Shown here: positions 44,501-53,627 of the stretch, one piece after another
How positions within the stretch are numbered: the first letter of the stretch is position 1
How the letters are laid out: every line of letters begins with the position of its first letter
Assembly (NCBI RefSeq): GCF_014636865.1
Contig: NZ_BMER01000006.1
Coordinates: 366,548-430,547 of the forward strand
Length of the DNA: 64,000 nucleotides
DNA from: Parapedobacter pyrenivorans
GTDB taxonomy: Bacteria > Bacteroidota > Bacteroidia > Sphingobacteriales > Sphingobacteriaceae
Reading direction: 5' to 3'
Program-made: the position numbers and the translations under genes
The notes under the pieces: model-generated
Told to the model about the DNA's origin: nothing
The model's database searches: none
The model's input: the letters and a program-made list of their open reading frames with translations, nothing else

Positions 44501-45191
44501 CATGTACCTCGCCGGTTTCGATGTGAAGGACGTGCACATGACCGATCTCATTTCCGGTCGGGAAACGCTGGAAGACATCCAATTTATCGGCGCCGTTGGC
44601 GGCTTTTCCAATTCGGACGTACTCGGTTCAGCAAAGGGGTGGGCGGGTGCATTCCTCTACAACGAAAAAGCCAAAGCTGCGCTCGACAATTTCTTTGCAC
44701 GGCCGGACACCCTATCCATCGGCATCTGCAACGGCTGCCAGCTTTTTATGGAATTGGATCTCATCAATCCCGACCACGAAATCCACGGAAAGCTGCTGCA
44801 TAACGACTCGCAGAAGCACGAGTCCAATTTCGTTTCGGTCACCCTTCAGAAAAACCATTCGGTCATGTTGTCTTCCCTGGCCGGCAGCACATTGGGCGTT
44901 TGGATTTCGCATGGCGAAGGAAAGTTTAACCTGCCGTATGCCGAAGACCGCTATCATATCGTGGCCAAGTACGCCTATGAAGCGTACCCACACCATCCCA
45001 ATGGATCATCGTTTGCCACGGCCATCCTCTGCGATGACAGCGGTCGGCACCTGGTGACCATGCCGCATATCGAGCGTTCCACCTTCCAGTGGAACTGGGC
45101 CCATTATCCGGCCGGCCGCCGGGACGAAGTGTCGCCCTGGTTGGAAGCGTTTGTCAATGCCCGTGAATGGTGTGAGTCGCAAAATCGCTAG
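41520..45191 (+). CDS. purL: Phosphoribosylformylglycinamidine synthase (single-chain PurL)
   Basis: A 1223-residue FGAM synthase from ATG 41520 (MIHFFVNPKNTVYG). It converts FGAR plus glutamine and ATP to FGAM, step 4 of purine synthesis. The N-terminal PurS-like domain is followed by the FGAM synthase core (SQANSEHCRHKIFNGTFV, THNFPTTVEPFAGAATGSGG, PTGKDSLSMKQKYPDG) and a C-terminal glutaminase: catalytic Cys in SIGICNGCQLFMELD and oxyanion-region GGFSNSDVLGSAKGWA. Complete, ending in WNWAHYPAGRRDEVSPWLEAF. It is the only housekeeping gene between two catabolic islands. Its last 38 bp overlap, on the other strand, the end of the SMP-30 gene. Confidence 0.97.
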   Translation: MIHFFVNPKNTVYGVQTESALAAEDISKLNWLFGNATKLNEETVAGHYVGPRAAMVSPWSTNAVEITQNMDIPGIIRIEEYTPVAADFVDFDQMVSQKFVGLTQNLYTIGIKPEPIKEVADIDAYNKQEGLALSPEEVEYLHHLSVRIGRKLTDSEVFAFSQANSEHCRHKIFNGTFVIDGEAQPTSLFKLIRKTSETHPNEIVSAYSDNVAFIKGPRVTQFAPKSADKPDFYTEKDFDSVISLKAETHNFPTTVEPFAGAATGSGGEIRDRLAGGQGSLPLAGTAIYMTAYSRLLADRPWEHAMDARNWLYQTPVDILIKASNGASDFGNKFGQPLIAGSVLTFEHEEAGRKLGYDKVIMLAGGVGYGKSDQAKKHTPTAGDQLVVLGGENYRIGMGGAAVSSAETGAYGSGIELNAIQRSNPEMQKRAANAVRAFVESDHNPIVSIHDHGAGGHLNCLSELVEATGGHIDLDKLPVGDPTLSAKEIIGNESQERLGLIIGQGDLAQLRTVADRERAPMYTVGEVTDDQRFIFQSTATHEKPLDYALSDFFGSSPKTVMNDRRIARTYTATSYDTAAIPTYLTQLLQLEAVACKDWLTNKVDRCVGGRVAKQQCAGPLQLPLNNVGVMALDYRSAEGVATSVGHSPLTALIDPVAGSRNAIGEALSNLVFAPIKNGLAGVSLSANWMWACNNEGEDARLYDAVKGCSDFAIALGINIPTGKDSLSMKQKYPDGDVIAPGTVIISAAGNCTDINGVVEPVLNKQAGSIYYINLSKDTFKLGGSSFAQLRNSIGAEAPTIRDAASFKAAFNAIQALIGQGLVAAGHDIGSGGLVTTLLELCFADVDLAAHYDLTGLGEVDSAKALFNENIAVVLQAADDQAFEQSLANAGVDAVKIGTVKTGDEVIFTNHGDRFAFHVSELRDTWYKTSFLLDRKQTKNGLADVRFANYKVQPLSYRFPEHFTGRKPVITSGKPRPKAAILREKGSNSEREMANAMYLAGFDVKDVHMTDLISGRETLEDIQFIGAVGGFSNSDVLGSAKGWAGAFLYNEKAKAALDNFFARPDTLSIGICNGCQLFMELDLINPDHEIHGKLLHNDSQKHESNFVSVTLQKNHSVMLSSLAGSTLGVWISHGEGKFNLPYAEDRYHIVAKYAYEAYPHHPNGSSFATAILCDDSGRHLVTMPHIERSTFQWNWAHYPAGRRDEVSPWLEAFVNAREWCESQNR

Positions 45192-46092
45192 GCGATTCAC
45201 GTTGCACATAGCGTGAGGGTCCGATGCCGCCTACGTCTAGGTTGTCAACAACGAATAGCGACCCGGCAAGGCGTTGAGCAGACCGTTCGGCATCTGTCAA
45301 ACCGATGTTGGCTGAGGTAATATAAAGGTCTTTTAAATTCTTCCCTCCAAACGTACAAGAAGTAATTTGAGCAACGGGAAGCTTGATTTCACTCAACTTT
45401 TCACCCGTATACGGGTTCCAGCGTGCTACTTTCCATCCCCCCCAAAAGGCAATCCAAAGCATTCCGGCCGCATCAATGGTCATCCCGTCCGGCCATCCTT
45501 CAGATTCGGGAATATCGATTACTGCACGTGGGTTGGCAATTCGCCCCGTTTCCAACTCAAAATCAAATGCCTGCACTTGATGTGTACCGGTATCGATGTA
45601 AAATAAGGTTTGATGATCTAAACTCCATGCCAGGCCGTTCGAACAGGTAACGTTGTTAACCCGTCTCGTAGCACGGCCGTCTTTATCTAGGCTATACAGC
45701 GATCCCGCACCCTTCTTTCCGGTCACTTCATCCATCGTCCCTGCCCAAAATCTCCCTACAGCATCGCATTTTCCGTCATTGAATCGGTTGTCGGCAAGCC
45801 GTGATTCAGGATCTGTAATCCGTTTTACGCCACGGTTCCTTAAGTCCAAAAAAACAAATCCCTCATCAGATGCCGCAATAACAGCCCCGTCATCGATCAA
45901 CGCGATAGCGCCGATTTTGACTGGAAAGTGTGTCATTACATGTCGACGGGCTGCCGTGTACCATTCATGGACATGGCCTTCAATGATGTCTACCCACAAT
46001 ATGCGCTGCAGCCTATCGTCCCAAACCGGGCTCTCTCCCAATGTACAGAATTCGGTGAGTACGACTTGCCAATTGCTAGTTCCATTCATCAT
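45154..46092 (-). CDS. SMP-30/gluconolactonase-family lactonase
   Basis: A 312-residue six-bladed propeller. The divalent metal ligands of the SMP-30 family are visible: E19 in LGESPVWDD, Asn in NRFNDGKCD, Asn in CSNGLAW and Asp in WPDGMTID. Such enzymes open sugar lactones to aldonic acids. No signal peptide, so cytoplasmic. It ends the 12-gene island operon, 9 bp after the Gfo/Idh gene. The last dozen residues (ending ATHTIHGH) are encoded antisense to the 3' end of purL, as if the gene lost its own stop when it came to lie there. Start ATG 46092 or 46089. Confidence 0.9.
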   Translation of the reverse strand: MMNGTSNWQVVLTEFCTLGESPVWDDRLQRILWVDIIEGHVHEWYTAARRHVMTHFPVKIGAIALIDDGAVIAASDEGFVFLDLRNRGVKRITDPESRLADNRFNDGKCDAVGRFWAGTMDEVTGKKGAGSLYSLDKDGRATRRVNNVTCSNGLAWSLDHQTLFYIDTGTHQVQAFDFELETGRIANPRAVIDIPESEGWPDGMTIDAAGMLWIAFWGGWKVARWNPYTGEKLSEIKLPVAQITSCTFGGKNLKDLYITSANIGLTDAERSAQRLAGSLFVVDNLDVGGIGPSRYVQRESPSDFATHTIHGH

Positions 46093-46101
46093 GGTGTACT
46101 G

Positions 46102-47226
46102 TTATAAACTTCTGAAAGTCGGGATCACTAGCCGTTCACCGTTCCGCAACGCAGATTCATGCGCAATGATCCCGGGCACGGTGTAAGCAATAGCATCTTC
46201 GATGCCTACTTCGGGTTTTCGACCAGAAATGAGTGCATCTATAAACTCATGTGTAATGAACGTGTGCGATCCATAGTGTCCACTGTCCACCCGGAGGGGT
46301 TCCGGCAAGAGCTCCGTTTGCCACCATAACGGTTGGCTATAAGGCTCTGCCAAAGGTTCATGCGTAAGAAACCCTGCATCGTCTGCACCGAGCACTTCCG
46401 TCTTCTTTACTAAGATGGCATCCATCCCCCTCGGATCTCTGCTGTAAAAACTCATTTTCTCCCCATGCCACTCGCAGCGTTCTGTCGGCAAGAGCGCACC
46501 CCGCCAACTGATGTTTACCTTGAATGCGGTTCCATGCTCACCATTGAATAAGGCCGTTTGGTTCCAAAAAGGATTGCTATACGGGTTCCCTTTCAGCAGC
46601 TTGCTATCGTCACCCCAACCCACACAGCTAACCGAGGCCAATCGCTCCCCGGTGACGCCGGTCAGGAACGACGTGCAATGTGTAGCATACAACATTGGCG
46701 GCAACCCATGTCGCCACGTGGGTTTGCCGGTTGCATCAAAAAAATACTCCTCCAATCCGGGATGATGATATACTGCTTCCGCTGCGATCAGTTTGCCGAA
46801 TCGACCTTCGCGGTAAAACCGCTTCGCCGAAATCGTATCCTGCCTGTACACACTGGTCTCCGCCATCATGTAGGTCAGCCCAGTCCGCTGGACAGCCTCT
46901 TTTACCATCGCGCATTCCTCGATACTCAATCCTACAGGCACGGCACACAATACGTGTTTTCCAGCATCAAGCACTTCTATGGAATGCTGGGCATGCAGCG
47001 GTGCTGGTGTAAAAAGTGCAACGGCATCCACTTGCGGGTCTTTCAATAGTTCCGTTAACGTATGATAGGCCTTTACGCACTGATAAGTAGATTGCAACCT
47101 CGCACGCTCTTCAGGCAAACTCGCCGCCACGGCCTCGACCCTACTATGCGGGTGCAGGTGAAAATAGAAGCTGGAGCCAAATCCCGCTCCCACTACCCCG
47201 ATCCGCACTTGACCATTAACACGCAT
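46102..47226 (-). CDS. Gfo/Idh/MocA-family oxidoreductase
   Basis: About 374 residues from ATG 47226 (MRVNGQVRIGVVGAGFG). A longer frame from 47364 would lie inside the symporter gene, so 47226 (11 bp after the symporter stop) is preferred. The Rossmann motif VVGAGFG is at the N-terminus. The usual EKP lysine position reads CAVPVGLS (GKHVLCAVPVG), as in the Tat-exported paralogue at 53628 (CAVPAVF): the canonical EKP is replaced. Cytoplasmic. It follows the SSS symporter, so it may act on the imported compound. Substrate unknown. Confidence 0.85.
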   Translation of the reverse strand: MRVNGQVRIGVVGAGFGSSFYFHLHPHSRVEAVAASLPEERARLQSTYQCVKAYHTLTELLKDPQVDAVALFTPAPLHAQHSIEVLDAGKHVLCAVPVGLSIEECAMVKEAVQRTGLTYMMAETSVYRQDTISAKRFYREGRFGKLIAAEAVYHHPGLEEYFFDATGKPTWRHGLPPMLYATHCTSFLTGVTGERLASVSCVGWGDDSKLLKGNPYSNPFWNQTALFNGEHGTAFKVNISWRGALLPTERCEWHGEKMSFYSRDPRGMDAILVKKTEVLGADDAGFLTHEPLAEPYSQPLWWQTELLPEPLRVDSGHYGSHTFITHEFIDALISGRKPEVGIEDAIAYTVPGIIAHESALRNGERLVIPTFRSL

Positions 47227-47237
47227 ATTTTCTGATA

Positions 47238-48809
47238 TTAAGCAAATTTGATATAAAAGAACAACACAACCGCCATAATCAATGCCCACCAGATAAACGG
47301 ATTCCGTAAGCCCCGTTGTTGAGCCCGTTCTTCCGGACGCAGGGATAAGCTGCTTCTGTTCCAAATAAGGCCTGCCAATTCCGTCTCAGTTTTTGGTTTC
47401 GTCACCAAACTGATCAGTGCACAACCGACCATACAACTCCAAAATACGATGCCAGTACGATTGAAAAACGACATTTCGGGAAAGAAAAATTCGAGTGCAA
47501 GCGAAAGCGGGACGGTTAGCAACCCCGCTGCAATCGCACCGGAATGAGTTGTCCGTTTCCACAAAATCCCCAATAAAAACATCGTAGCAATGCCTGGCGT
47601 GAAATAGCCGTAGGCATTCATCAGATAAATAAATATCGGCTTCTCCGAATATAGTGCCAATAAGCCGGTGCATACGATTCCCAATACGATCACCACCATC
47701 CCAGACAACCTTCCAAATCGAACGGAATCCTTTTCAGTTGCTTTCGGACGGATGTAAGGCAAATAAACGTCCATTGTCAAGATAGTCGTACATGAGTTTA
47801 TGGCCCCGGAGAGGTGTGACATGACAGCCGCTATCAACCCCGCCATAACAAGGCCTACGAGCCCTGTTGGCAACAAATGCTCGACCAACATCGCGAAAAG
47901 CAAATCTGGCTTTTCCAGATCGGGAAATAACTTCGGGGCTACCAGGGCCGGAAAAATAATTAAAAACGGCAATAAAAATTTGAGGTAATCGCCGAAAATC
48001 ACACCCATCCGAGCATGCCACTCATTTTTAGCGGCGAGTGTGCGTTGCACAATGAACTGATTAGTCGCGTTATAGAACACACTAATACATAACATTCCAC
48101 CCAAATACATTGTCCAAGGAAAATCCGGGTCGTCGGCTGGCATCATCAACTTCCAATCCTTCGTGGTTTCGAGCACCGCCGAAAACCCACCAGCCGCATC
48201 AATGGTTGTAAAAGAAAGCGCAATCATACCGAGAATCAACACCCCAAGCTGCACCATTTCCGTCCAAATAACAGCTCTAAGCCCCCCTAAAACGGTATAG
48301 ATCCCGGTCGCCAACGCAAGCGCGATGACACTCGTTGTCATCGGAATACCCAGCAATGCATGGAGCGAAAGCGCCCCCAAATACAACACGGCGCTGATTT
48401 CTACAAAAATATAGGTCAGCAGCACGAGTAGTGCGTAAATTGTCTTCGACGTTGCACCAAACCGACGTTGTAGAAATTGGGGCATGGTGTAGAACCCATT
48501 GCGCAAATAAAAAGGGAGGAAAATCCACAACAGCGCATTAAACCCAACAAGGATGGCCCCCCATTCCACAACCATCGCGACAAAACCCCGGTCATATGCC
48601 ACACCCATTACACCGACAAGTTGGTGGCTACTGATATTTGCGGCAATTATGCTGCCACCCACCATCCACCACGGAAGTTTATCCCCTGCCAAAAAATAAT
48701 CCCGATTGGTATCGTTGCCTTTGCGGGAAGCGAATACGCCGAGACCGACAATTCCAAGCAGATAAACCGCAAATATCAATACATCAAGCGTCGTAAAATT
48801 GGAAACCAT
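47238..48809 (-). CDS. Sodium:solute symporter (SSS/SGLT family)
   Basis: A 523-residue protein with about 13-14 membrane segments. SSS hallmarks: N-terminal LIFAVYLLGIVGLGVFASRK, SREN-type DYFLAGDKLPWWMVGGSIIAANISSHQLVGVMG, and GLIAAVMSHLSGAINSCTTILTMDVY in the central Na+-site region. Probably carries a monosaccharide, sugar acid or similar compound across the inner membrane with Na+. It lies between the ceramidase-like and Gfo/Idh genes with gaps of about 10 bp. It presumably completes the SusCD import route for the island's substrate. Confidence 0.93.
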   Translation of the reverse strand: MVSNFTTLDVLIFAVYLLGIVGLGVFASRKGNDTNRDYFLAGDKLPWWMVGGSIIAANISSHQLVGVMGVAYDRGFVAMVVEWGAILVGFNALLWIFLPFYLRNGFYTMPQFLQRRFGATSKTIYALLVLLTYIFVEISAVLYLGALSLHALLGIPMTTSVIALALATGIYTVLGGLRAVIWTEMVQLGVLILGMIALSFTTIDAAGGFSAVLETTKDWKLMMPADDPDFPWTMYLGGMLCISVFYNATNQFIVQRTLAAKNEWHARMGVIFGDYLKFLLPFLIIFPALVAPKLFPDLEKPDLLFAMLVEHLLPTGLVGLVMAGLIAAVMSHLSGAINSCTTILTMDVYLPYIRPKATEKDSVRFGRLSGMVVIVLGIVCTGLLALYSEKPIFIYLMNAYGYFTPGIATMFLLGILWKRTTHSGAIAAGLLTVPLSLALEFFFPEMSFFNRTGIVFWSCMVGCALISLVTKPKTETELAGLIWNRSSLSLRPEERAQQRGLRNPFIWWALIMAVVLFFYIKFA

Positions 48810-48818
48810 ACAAATTTC

Positions 48819-50201
48819 TTATTTAAAAAGTTGGTTTAATGTTTCGATCGTCTTTATTTCCAGATCTTCCAAAGCACCCGCTGCGAACGGGGTTTGCCAT
48901 ACGGCGTACATGTCTTTCCCATACAGTTCTACAGGGGGAAGGTAACCTGCGTACCCGTTGACAATGTTAATGGCCGCTACCGGAATCGGTGCACATGCTG
49001 CACGTATCCGTTGTTGGTAACGGGAATAGGCTTCGTTGGGCTGCCCGACTAAACAAGCATTTCCGATTTGCCATATCCATAGTGGCATCGGAGCAATGTC
49101 GCCGTCTCCTACTGCCATCCGGATCCATCGTTTTCGCCATAGCCGTTCCTTTACTACCGGGTCATCACATGCTAACCACTGCGCTTCGATATCGGCAAGA
49201 GAGGCTAAATCCTTTAATTGAAAAGGCACCATCACAAGCTTCGCCGCAGTCTGCGATGAAGGCACTATCCTTCGCTTGTTCCACACGGCCAGCGGAGCCC
49301 CCGATTCACGTGTGTGGCTATAATCGAGCACCTCATTTTGCCCGCTCATCGCTTCCAGCGTAGCGAGGACGGCATACCCCAACCTTCGTCCGTGGGCATC
49401 GGCAACTTCGACGTCGCCTACATATTGCTCCGCCGGTGCCAGTTCACCGGATGCACCTTGCAGAAAAAGCACACGTCCCCCCGCCTGATTTTCCACCAAT
49501 TCGCGCATCGCCCCAATATAGTCGGGCGAAAGAAGTTCATTGTCCCACGCCAACGTTGTGGGATGGCATGCATAATTTACGATCGTTGCGGTAATATTTC
49601 CCTCGACATCCGTAACCCGACCTATGAGGAGGGTATGGTCCGCTTCGCCTTGCGGATTGAAACCAACCACAACCCGCTTCTCTGCCTCCATTTGCAAATC
49701 CCGATTGGTGGCTAGGTCACATGTACCATATCGCCATTCCAAGGTCGACAAGGTTGCATGTTGAAGTGCCTCCCGGATGGCGTCAACGGACTTTTCCTTT
49801 AATTGAAGCAAGTAGGGCTCAATCCATTGCCCCCCTGGTTTGGATGCCGCGGCGGTCGATAGGCATGGCCCGGCATGCGTATGAGAAAGGCAAACCATCA
49901 AACGTGATTCTTCTAGATTCAACGTATCTAGGATACCACGCCTAAATTTTAATTCATCCAATGCGTTGCTCCACCATCCTAAATCGGCACCTATCAATAC
50001 TAGGGGTTGCTCCGCGTTTTGAGATTGAAAAGTCAGGCACGTTAGGGTGAGCGGCCGATGGAAACCTACTGCATTGTCGGTTCGGCCCGCGCCCCAATTT
50101 CGGGCATAGATCCCAAGTGGTGGATTGATTTCTCTGCGTGCCACTCCTATTAGTCCAGAAAACGCCGTGTTATTTATTTCTTGGTTCTGTAAAATGTTCA
50201 T
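48819..50201 (-). CDS. Neutral/alkaline ceramidase-like hydrolase (N-terminal-domain type)
   Basis: A 460-residue protein similar to the catalytic domain of neutral ceramidase: start GVARREINPPLGIY, zinc-ligand motif CLSHTHAGPC, and the conserved NYACHPTTLAWDNELLSPDY region. No signal peptide is visible, so probably cytoplasmic, unlike true secreted ceramidases, and it lacks their C-terminal Ig domain. In catabolic operons such proteins are likely Zn-dependent amidases or esterases on a sugar derivative rather than lipid enzymes (inference). It lies 8 bp after the SDR gene. Confidence 0.8.
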   Translation of the reverse strand: MNILQNQEINNTAFSGLIGVARREINPPLGIYARNWGAGRTDNAVGFHRPLTLTCLTFQSQNAEQPLVLIGADLGWWSNALDELKFRRGILDTLNLEESRLMVCLSHTHAGPCLSTAAASKPGGQWIEPYLLQLKEKSVDAIREALQHATLSTLEWRYGTCDLATNRDLQMEAEKRVVVGFNPQGEADHTLLIGRVTDVEGNITATIVNYACHPTTLAWDNELLSPDYIGAMRELVENQAGGRVLFLQGASGELAPAEQYVGDVEVADAHGRRLGYAVLATLEAMSGQNEVLDYSHTRESGAPLAVWNKRRIVPSSQTAAKLVMVPFQLKDLASLADIEAQWLACDDPVVKERLWRKRWIRMAVGDGDIAPMPLWIWQIGNACLVGQPNEAYSRYQQRIRAACAPIPVAAINIVNGYAGYLPPVELYGKDMYAVWQTPFAAGALEDLEIKTIETLNQLFK

Positions 50202-50209
50202 GTATCAAT

Positions 50210-50974
50210 TTACTTCAATGACAAACCACCATCCATTAACAACGTACTACCGGTCATTTGTCGATTCTCCGGATGGCATAAAAAGACAATTTGCTTTGCT
50301 ACTTCCTCGGCAGTCATTAATTGTTTGATGGGAACCCGCTGTGTAATTTCGTCGACTTTATCGGGGTTATTTTCCAGATATCGCCCGCTTAGGCCCGCAT
50401 TCACGTAGCCCGGAGCAATCTCGTTCACTAAAATGCGGTGGGGAGCGAGCTCCAACGCCATGCATTTGCAAAGCATTGACATCCCGGCTTTAGAAACCGA
50501 GTATGCCGGCATATGCGCATGCACATGTGTAGCAGCCCAACTTCCCACAAACACGACACGCCCGGGCAGTTTCTCCTTCAAAAGACAGGCTGTTGCGGAT
50601 TGTGTCATGTAAAATGCGCCATTCAAATTGATATTCATATCCGCCAGCCATTCATCAGCGGTTATTTCATGTATTCCCGCAAATCGAGTCACAGCTGCGT
50701 TGGCGATAATTAACGTTGCAATTCCCAATGACTCATTCACCGTTTCAATCCAACGCTGCACGGCAACCGCATCGGCAACATCTACTCGTTGATAATCGAC
50801 CTGCACACGGCAGGTCTCAAGCAATGCAATTTGATCACCAAAGGTATCCGGCGTACGCGTACCGCATAATGCAACGTTGGCCCCCAGCTTTGCCAGCTCC
50901 CGTGCGGTAGCAAACCCAATATCTCCCATACCACCACTTATGATAGCCGTTTGACCTTCAAATATTCTTTCCAT
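50210..50974 (-). CDS. Short-chain dehydrogenase/reductase
   Basis: A 254-residue classical SDR: cofactor motif SGGMGDIGFATARELA at about 14-29, NAAV after strand 4, and the active site Ser (FVGSWAATHVH) with Tyr-Lys in PAYSVSKAG. The C-terminus has the usual GSTLLMDGG. Oxidoreduction of a sugar or sugar-acid hydroxyl is expected. It sits between the enolase-superfamily dehydratase and the ceramidase-like gene. Confidence 0.93.
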   Translation of the reverse strand: MERIFEGQTAIISGGMGDIGFATARELAKLGANVALCGTRTPDTFGDQIALLETCRVQVDYQRVDVADAVAVQRWIETVNESLGIATLIIANAAVTRFAGIHEITADEWLADMNINLNGAFYMTQSATACLLKEKLPGRVVFVGSWAATHVHAHMPAYSVSKAGMSMLCKCMALELAPHRILVNEIAPGYVNAGLSGRYLENNPDKVDEITQRVPIKQLMTAEEVAKQIVFLCHPENRQMTGSTLLMDGGLSLK

Positions 50975-50995
50975 TCAGTTTAATGTTTAGTAGTT

Positions 50996-52180
50996 CTACC
51001 AATCGCCCACACTGCCATCACGATAGAACGTCCGCTGTAATACTTCTTGTTCGAAAGGATGCTTTTTCACTTCTTCTTCATTGATTTCAATGCCTAGCCC
51101 TGGCCGTCTATTTGGTCTGACAATCTGCCCTTTGGCTTCCACCACAAAACCCTCACTCACTACGTCCTGCCGCCACGGCACATCATTATGTACGCTCTCG
51201 CATATGATATAAGCAGGCGTCGCGAAACCGAATTCGATTGATGCCGCCGTACTGACCGGCCCCTGTGGATTGTGTGGAGCTACCGAAATCCGATAAGCCT
51301 CAGCCATCGCGGCAATCCGCCGGACTTCACTCAAGCCTCCGCAATGCGTGATGTCTGGCTGGATTACACTTACTGCTCGCTTTTCGAACAGTTCCCTAAA
51401 AGCATGGATGGTAACCAGGCGTTCGCCGCTGGCAATCGGCGTGGACACTGCACGCTGGATCAAGGCGATGTCTTCAATCGTCTCTGGCCAGCACGGCTCT
51501 TCAAAAAAATACAGCCCATAGGGTTCCAATGCTTTTGCAAATTGCATCCCCATCCGCGGACTCGGCCGTGCATGGCAATCAACCATGATATCGATATGAG
51601 GTCCTACCGCTTCACGCATGGCGCGCACATTCGCTTCCGCCCAATGCACTGGCTGTAAACCTGCTAAAGGCATCGTTTCGGGTACCGCCATGGATTTGAA
51701 AGCCGTAAACCCGTCTTCCACGGCCTTTTGCGCCAAATCGCCGAACCGCTTTGCATCATCGGGTCGAGTTTCATAGAAATCCTCCATTTTACCACCTCCC
51801 AGATGACAGTATAGGCGGATATGGTCTCGTACCCGTCCACCCCACAACTCGTGGCAGGGTACCCCATGTACTTTGCCCAAAATATCCCATAATGCAATGT
51901 CAATACCGCTGATGGCCGTACCGCGAACAATTCCGTTTCCGTGCCAGAAATGCTGGCGATACATCATCTGCCACAGGTGTTCGATGCGGCGGGGATCTTC
52001 GCCGATCAGAAGCTGCGCGATGTCTTCTATCGCCCCCACCACAGCACGAGTATGCCATTCCAGCGTCGCTTCGCCCCATCCCCACAGACCCGGCTGATCC
52101 GTAACGACCTTTACAAAAATCCAATTGCGCATCCGCGCGTTGCAAACGTAAGTTTCTATCGCAGTAATTTTCATCGGCAC
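50996..52180 (-). CDS. Enolase-superfamily sugar-acid dehydratase (galactonate dehydratase-like)
   Basis: A 394-residue mandelate-racemase-group protein, most like D-galactonate dehydratase. Metal ligands: Asp in [11 protein letters not shown], Glu in [10 protein letters not shown], Glu in IASGERLV; acid/base candidates are the His in VDCHA and the His in [10 protein letters not shown]. It removes water from an aldonic acid to give a 2-keto-3-deoxy acid. ATG at 52180 ([11 protein letters not shown]) or 52174. No KDG kinase or aldolase is in this operon, so the product must be passed to enzymes elsewhere or to the neighbouring aminotransferase. Confidence 0.88.
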   Translation of the reverse strand: MPMKITAIETYVCNARMRNWIFVKVVTDQPGLWGWGEATLEWHTRAVVGAIEDIAQLLIGEDPRRIEHLWQMMYRQHFWHGNGIVRGTAISGIDIALWDILGKVHGVPCHELWGGRVRDHIRLYCHLGGGKMEDFYETRPDDAKRFGDLAQKAVEDGFTAFKSMAVPETMPLAGLQPVHWAEANVRAMREAVGPHIDIMVDCHARPSPRMGMQFAKALEPYGLYFFEEPCWPETIEDIALIQRAVSTPIASGERLVTIHAFRELFEKRAVSVIQPDITHCGGLSEVRRIAAMAEAYRISVAPHNPQGPVSTAASIEFGFATPAYIICESVHNDVPWRQDVVSEGFVVEAKGQIVRPNRRPGLGIEINEEEVKKHPFEQEVLQRTFYRDGSVGDW

Positions 52181-52249
52181 TACTTGTTTTTTAATGGTGA
52201 TGAAGCTGCAGGTGCCAATGGCTCCGCAGGTTTCATCTGTTGCTTTTGC

Positions 52250-53599
52250 CTAACTGATCGCCTTTGCCTTTGCTGTCATTAATTCCCGAATCACCTTTCT
52301 GGTCTTTTCCAACGTTTCTTCAATATCCGAAACGGTGTGCGCAAAGGAAATACTACCTTGTTTGATCGGAAGTGGAAAATTAAACACCCCTTCTTCGATA
52401 AGCTTAATACGATATGATTTGTCAAAGGCGAAATCATGATTCATTGCCACATCGTGGTAATCCTCCGGTGCATGATCCATAAAATAAACACAGAAAGCAG
52501 AGCCTTGTCGCGCCACATAGAAGGGCTTATCGTATTCCGACAAAATATCGTTCAATCCCGCTTCAAGCAAATCGCCGAGTTGATTCACATGTTCGTACAC
52601 ACCAAACTCAGCGGAAGAAAGTTTACGCAACGTTGCGATAGCTGCAATGGTCGTTAGGGGATGTGCATTAAACGTTCCGGCTATCAACACCCTTTTTTCT
52701 TTTGCTGGGTGTATGAAATAGTCCATGTACTCCTCCTTTCCTCCAATGACTCCCATCGGATATCCGTTAGCAACAGCCTTTCCAAAAGCACTCAGATCGG
52801 GGGTTACGCCGCATAGGCTTTGATACCCACCTAACGCATGCCGGAAGCCCGTTTTCACCTCATCGAATATCAGCAAAAAGCCATGATCATCAGCCAACTT
52901 CCGCAACCCTTCGAGGTATCCCAGTTTCGGTTTTACGATGCCGACATTCTGCAAAATGGGCTCCAAAACAATGCATGCTACAGGAAATCGTTTTGCAATA
53001 TATGCCACTGAGCTCAAGTCGTTGTAATTGACGACGTGAACGAGCGAACGATGTCCCTCGGGAATCCCCGCCGAAAGCGAGTCAAACGTATACTCACCCG
53101 GCGATAGCCGCGGGCCAACGTCGCTCAAATCACTGATCACATTTGCGGCAACGTCATTATGCCAGCCATTGTAGCCGCCTTGCATGATAATAACATGGTC
53201 TCTGCCCGTTGCAGCACGTGCAATACGAATTGCGTGGTAAGTAGCTTCAGAGCCGGTCGTCGTGATTTGGATCTTGTCGACGGTCGGCACACTATCACAG
53301 AAGAGCTTTGCAAACTCCCCCTCTAAATTCGTTGGACCGGCACCCATCAACACTAAGTCGTCCTTTACGGATTGAGCTACTGCCGCATTGACATCCGGAT
53401 CATTATGCCCCAAAAAAGCAGCGGCAAAACCCGCTTGGTAGTCGATATACGCTTGCCCTTCGATATCCCAGACACGGCTACCCTGTCCTTTGGCAAAACA
53501 AATGTTTGGTTCTGTTTTACGATTCAACGAGACCACGCCACCGGGGATGTAATGCTCATTTGCTTTCAGCAATGCCTTTGATTTTAGCCAATCACTCAT
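52250..53599 (-). CDS. Class III PLP aminotransferase, glutamate-1-semialdehyde aminomutase-like
   Basis: A 449-residue class III aminotransferase: TTGSEATYHAIRIARAATGRD near 113-135, LIFDEVKTGFRHALGG with the conserved Asp, and the PLP Lys in DLSAFGKAVANGYP. Similar proteins are annotated as GSA aminomutase, but the island context argues for transamination of a keto-sugar or keto-acid. No signal. A 69-bp gap to the dehydratase gene is the largest inside this operon. Biosynthetic HemL would normally sit among haem genes, so paralogue status is likely. Confidence 0.88.
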   Translation of the reverse strand: MSDWLKSKALLKANEHYIPGGVVSLNRKTEPNICFAKGQGSRVWDIEGQAYIDYQAGFAAAFLGHNDPDVNAAVAQSVKDDLVLMGAGPTNLEGEFAKLFCDSVPTVDKIQITTTGSEATYHAIRIARAATGRDHVIIMQGGYNGWHNDVAANVISDLSDVGPRLSPGEYTFDSLSAGIPEGHRSLVHVVNYNDLSSVAYIAKRFPVACIVLEPILQNVGIVKPKLGYLEGLRKLADDHGFLLIFDEVKTGFRHALGGYQSLCGVTPDLSAFGKAVANGYPMGVIGGKEEYMDYFIHPAKEKRVLIAGTFNAHPLTTIAAIATLRKLSSAEFGVYEHVNQLGDLLEAGLNDILSEYDKPFYVARQGSAFCVYFMDHAPEDYHDVAMNHDFAFDKSYRIKLIEEGVFNFPLPIKQGSISFAHTVSDIEETLEKTRKVIRELMTAKAKAIS

Positions 53600-53627
53600 A
53601 TGATATGATATTATTAAGTTTAGTCAC

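Noticed and set aside
41598..45209. Antisense open frames across purL
   Set aside because: They are shadows of the GC-biased purL coding sequence without family features.
52250..53599. HemL (haem biosynthesis)
   Set aside because: No other haem genes nearby and the gene is embedded in a catabolic operon; a related aminotransferase is more likely.
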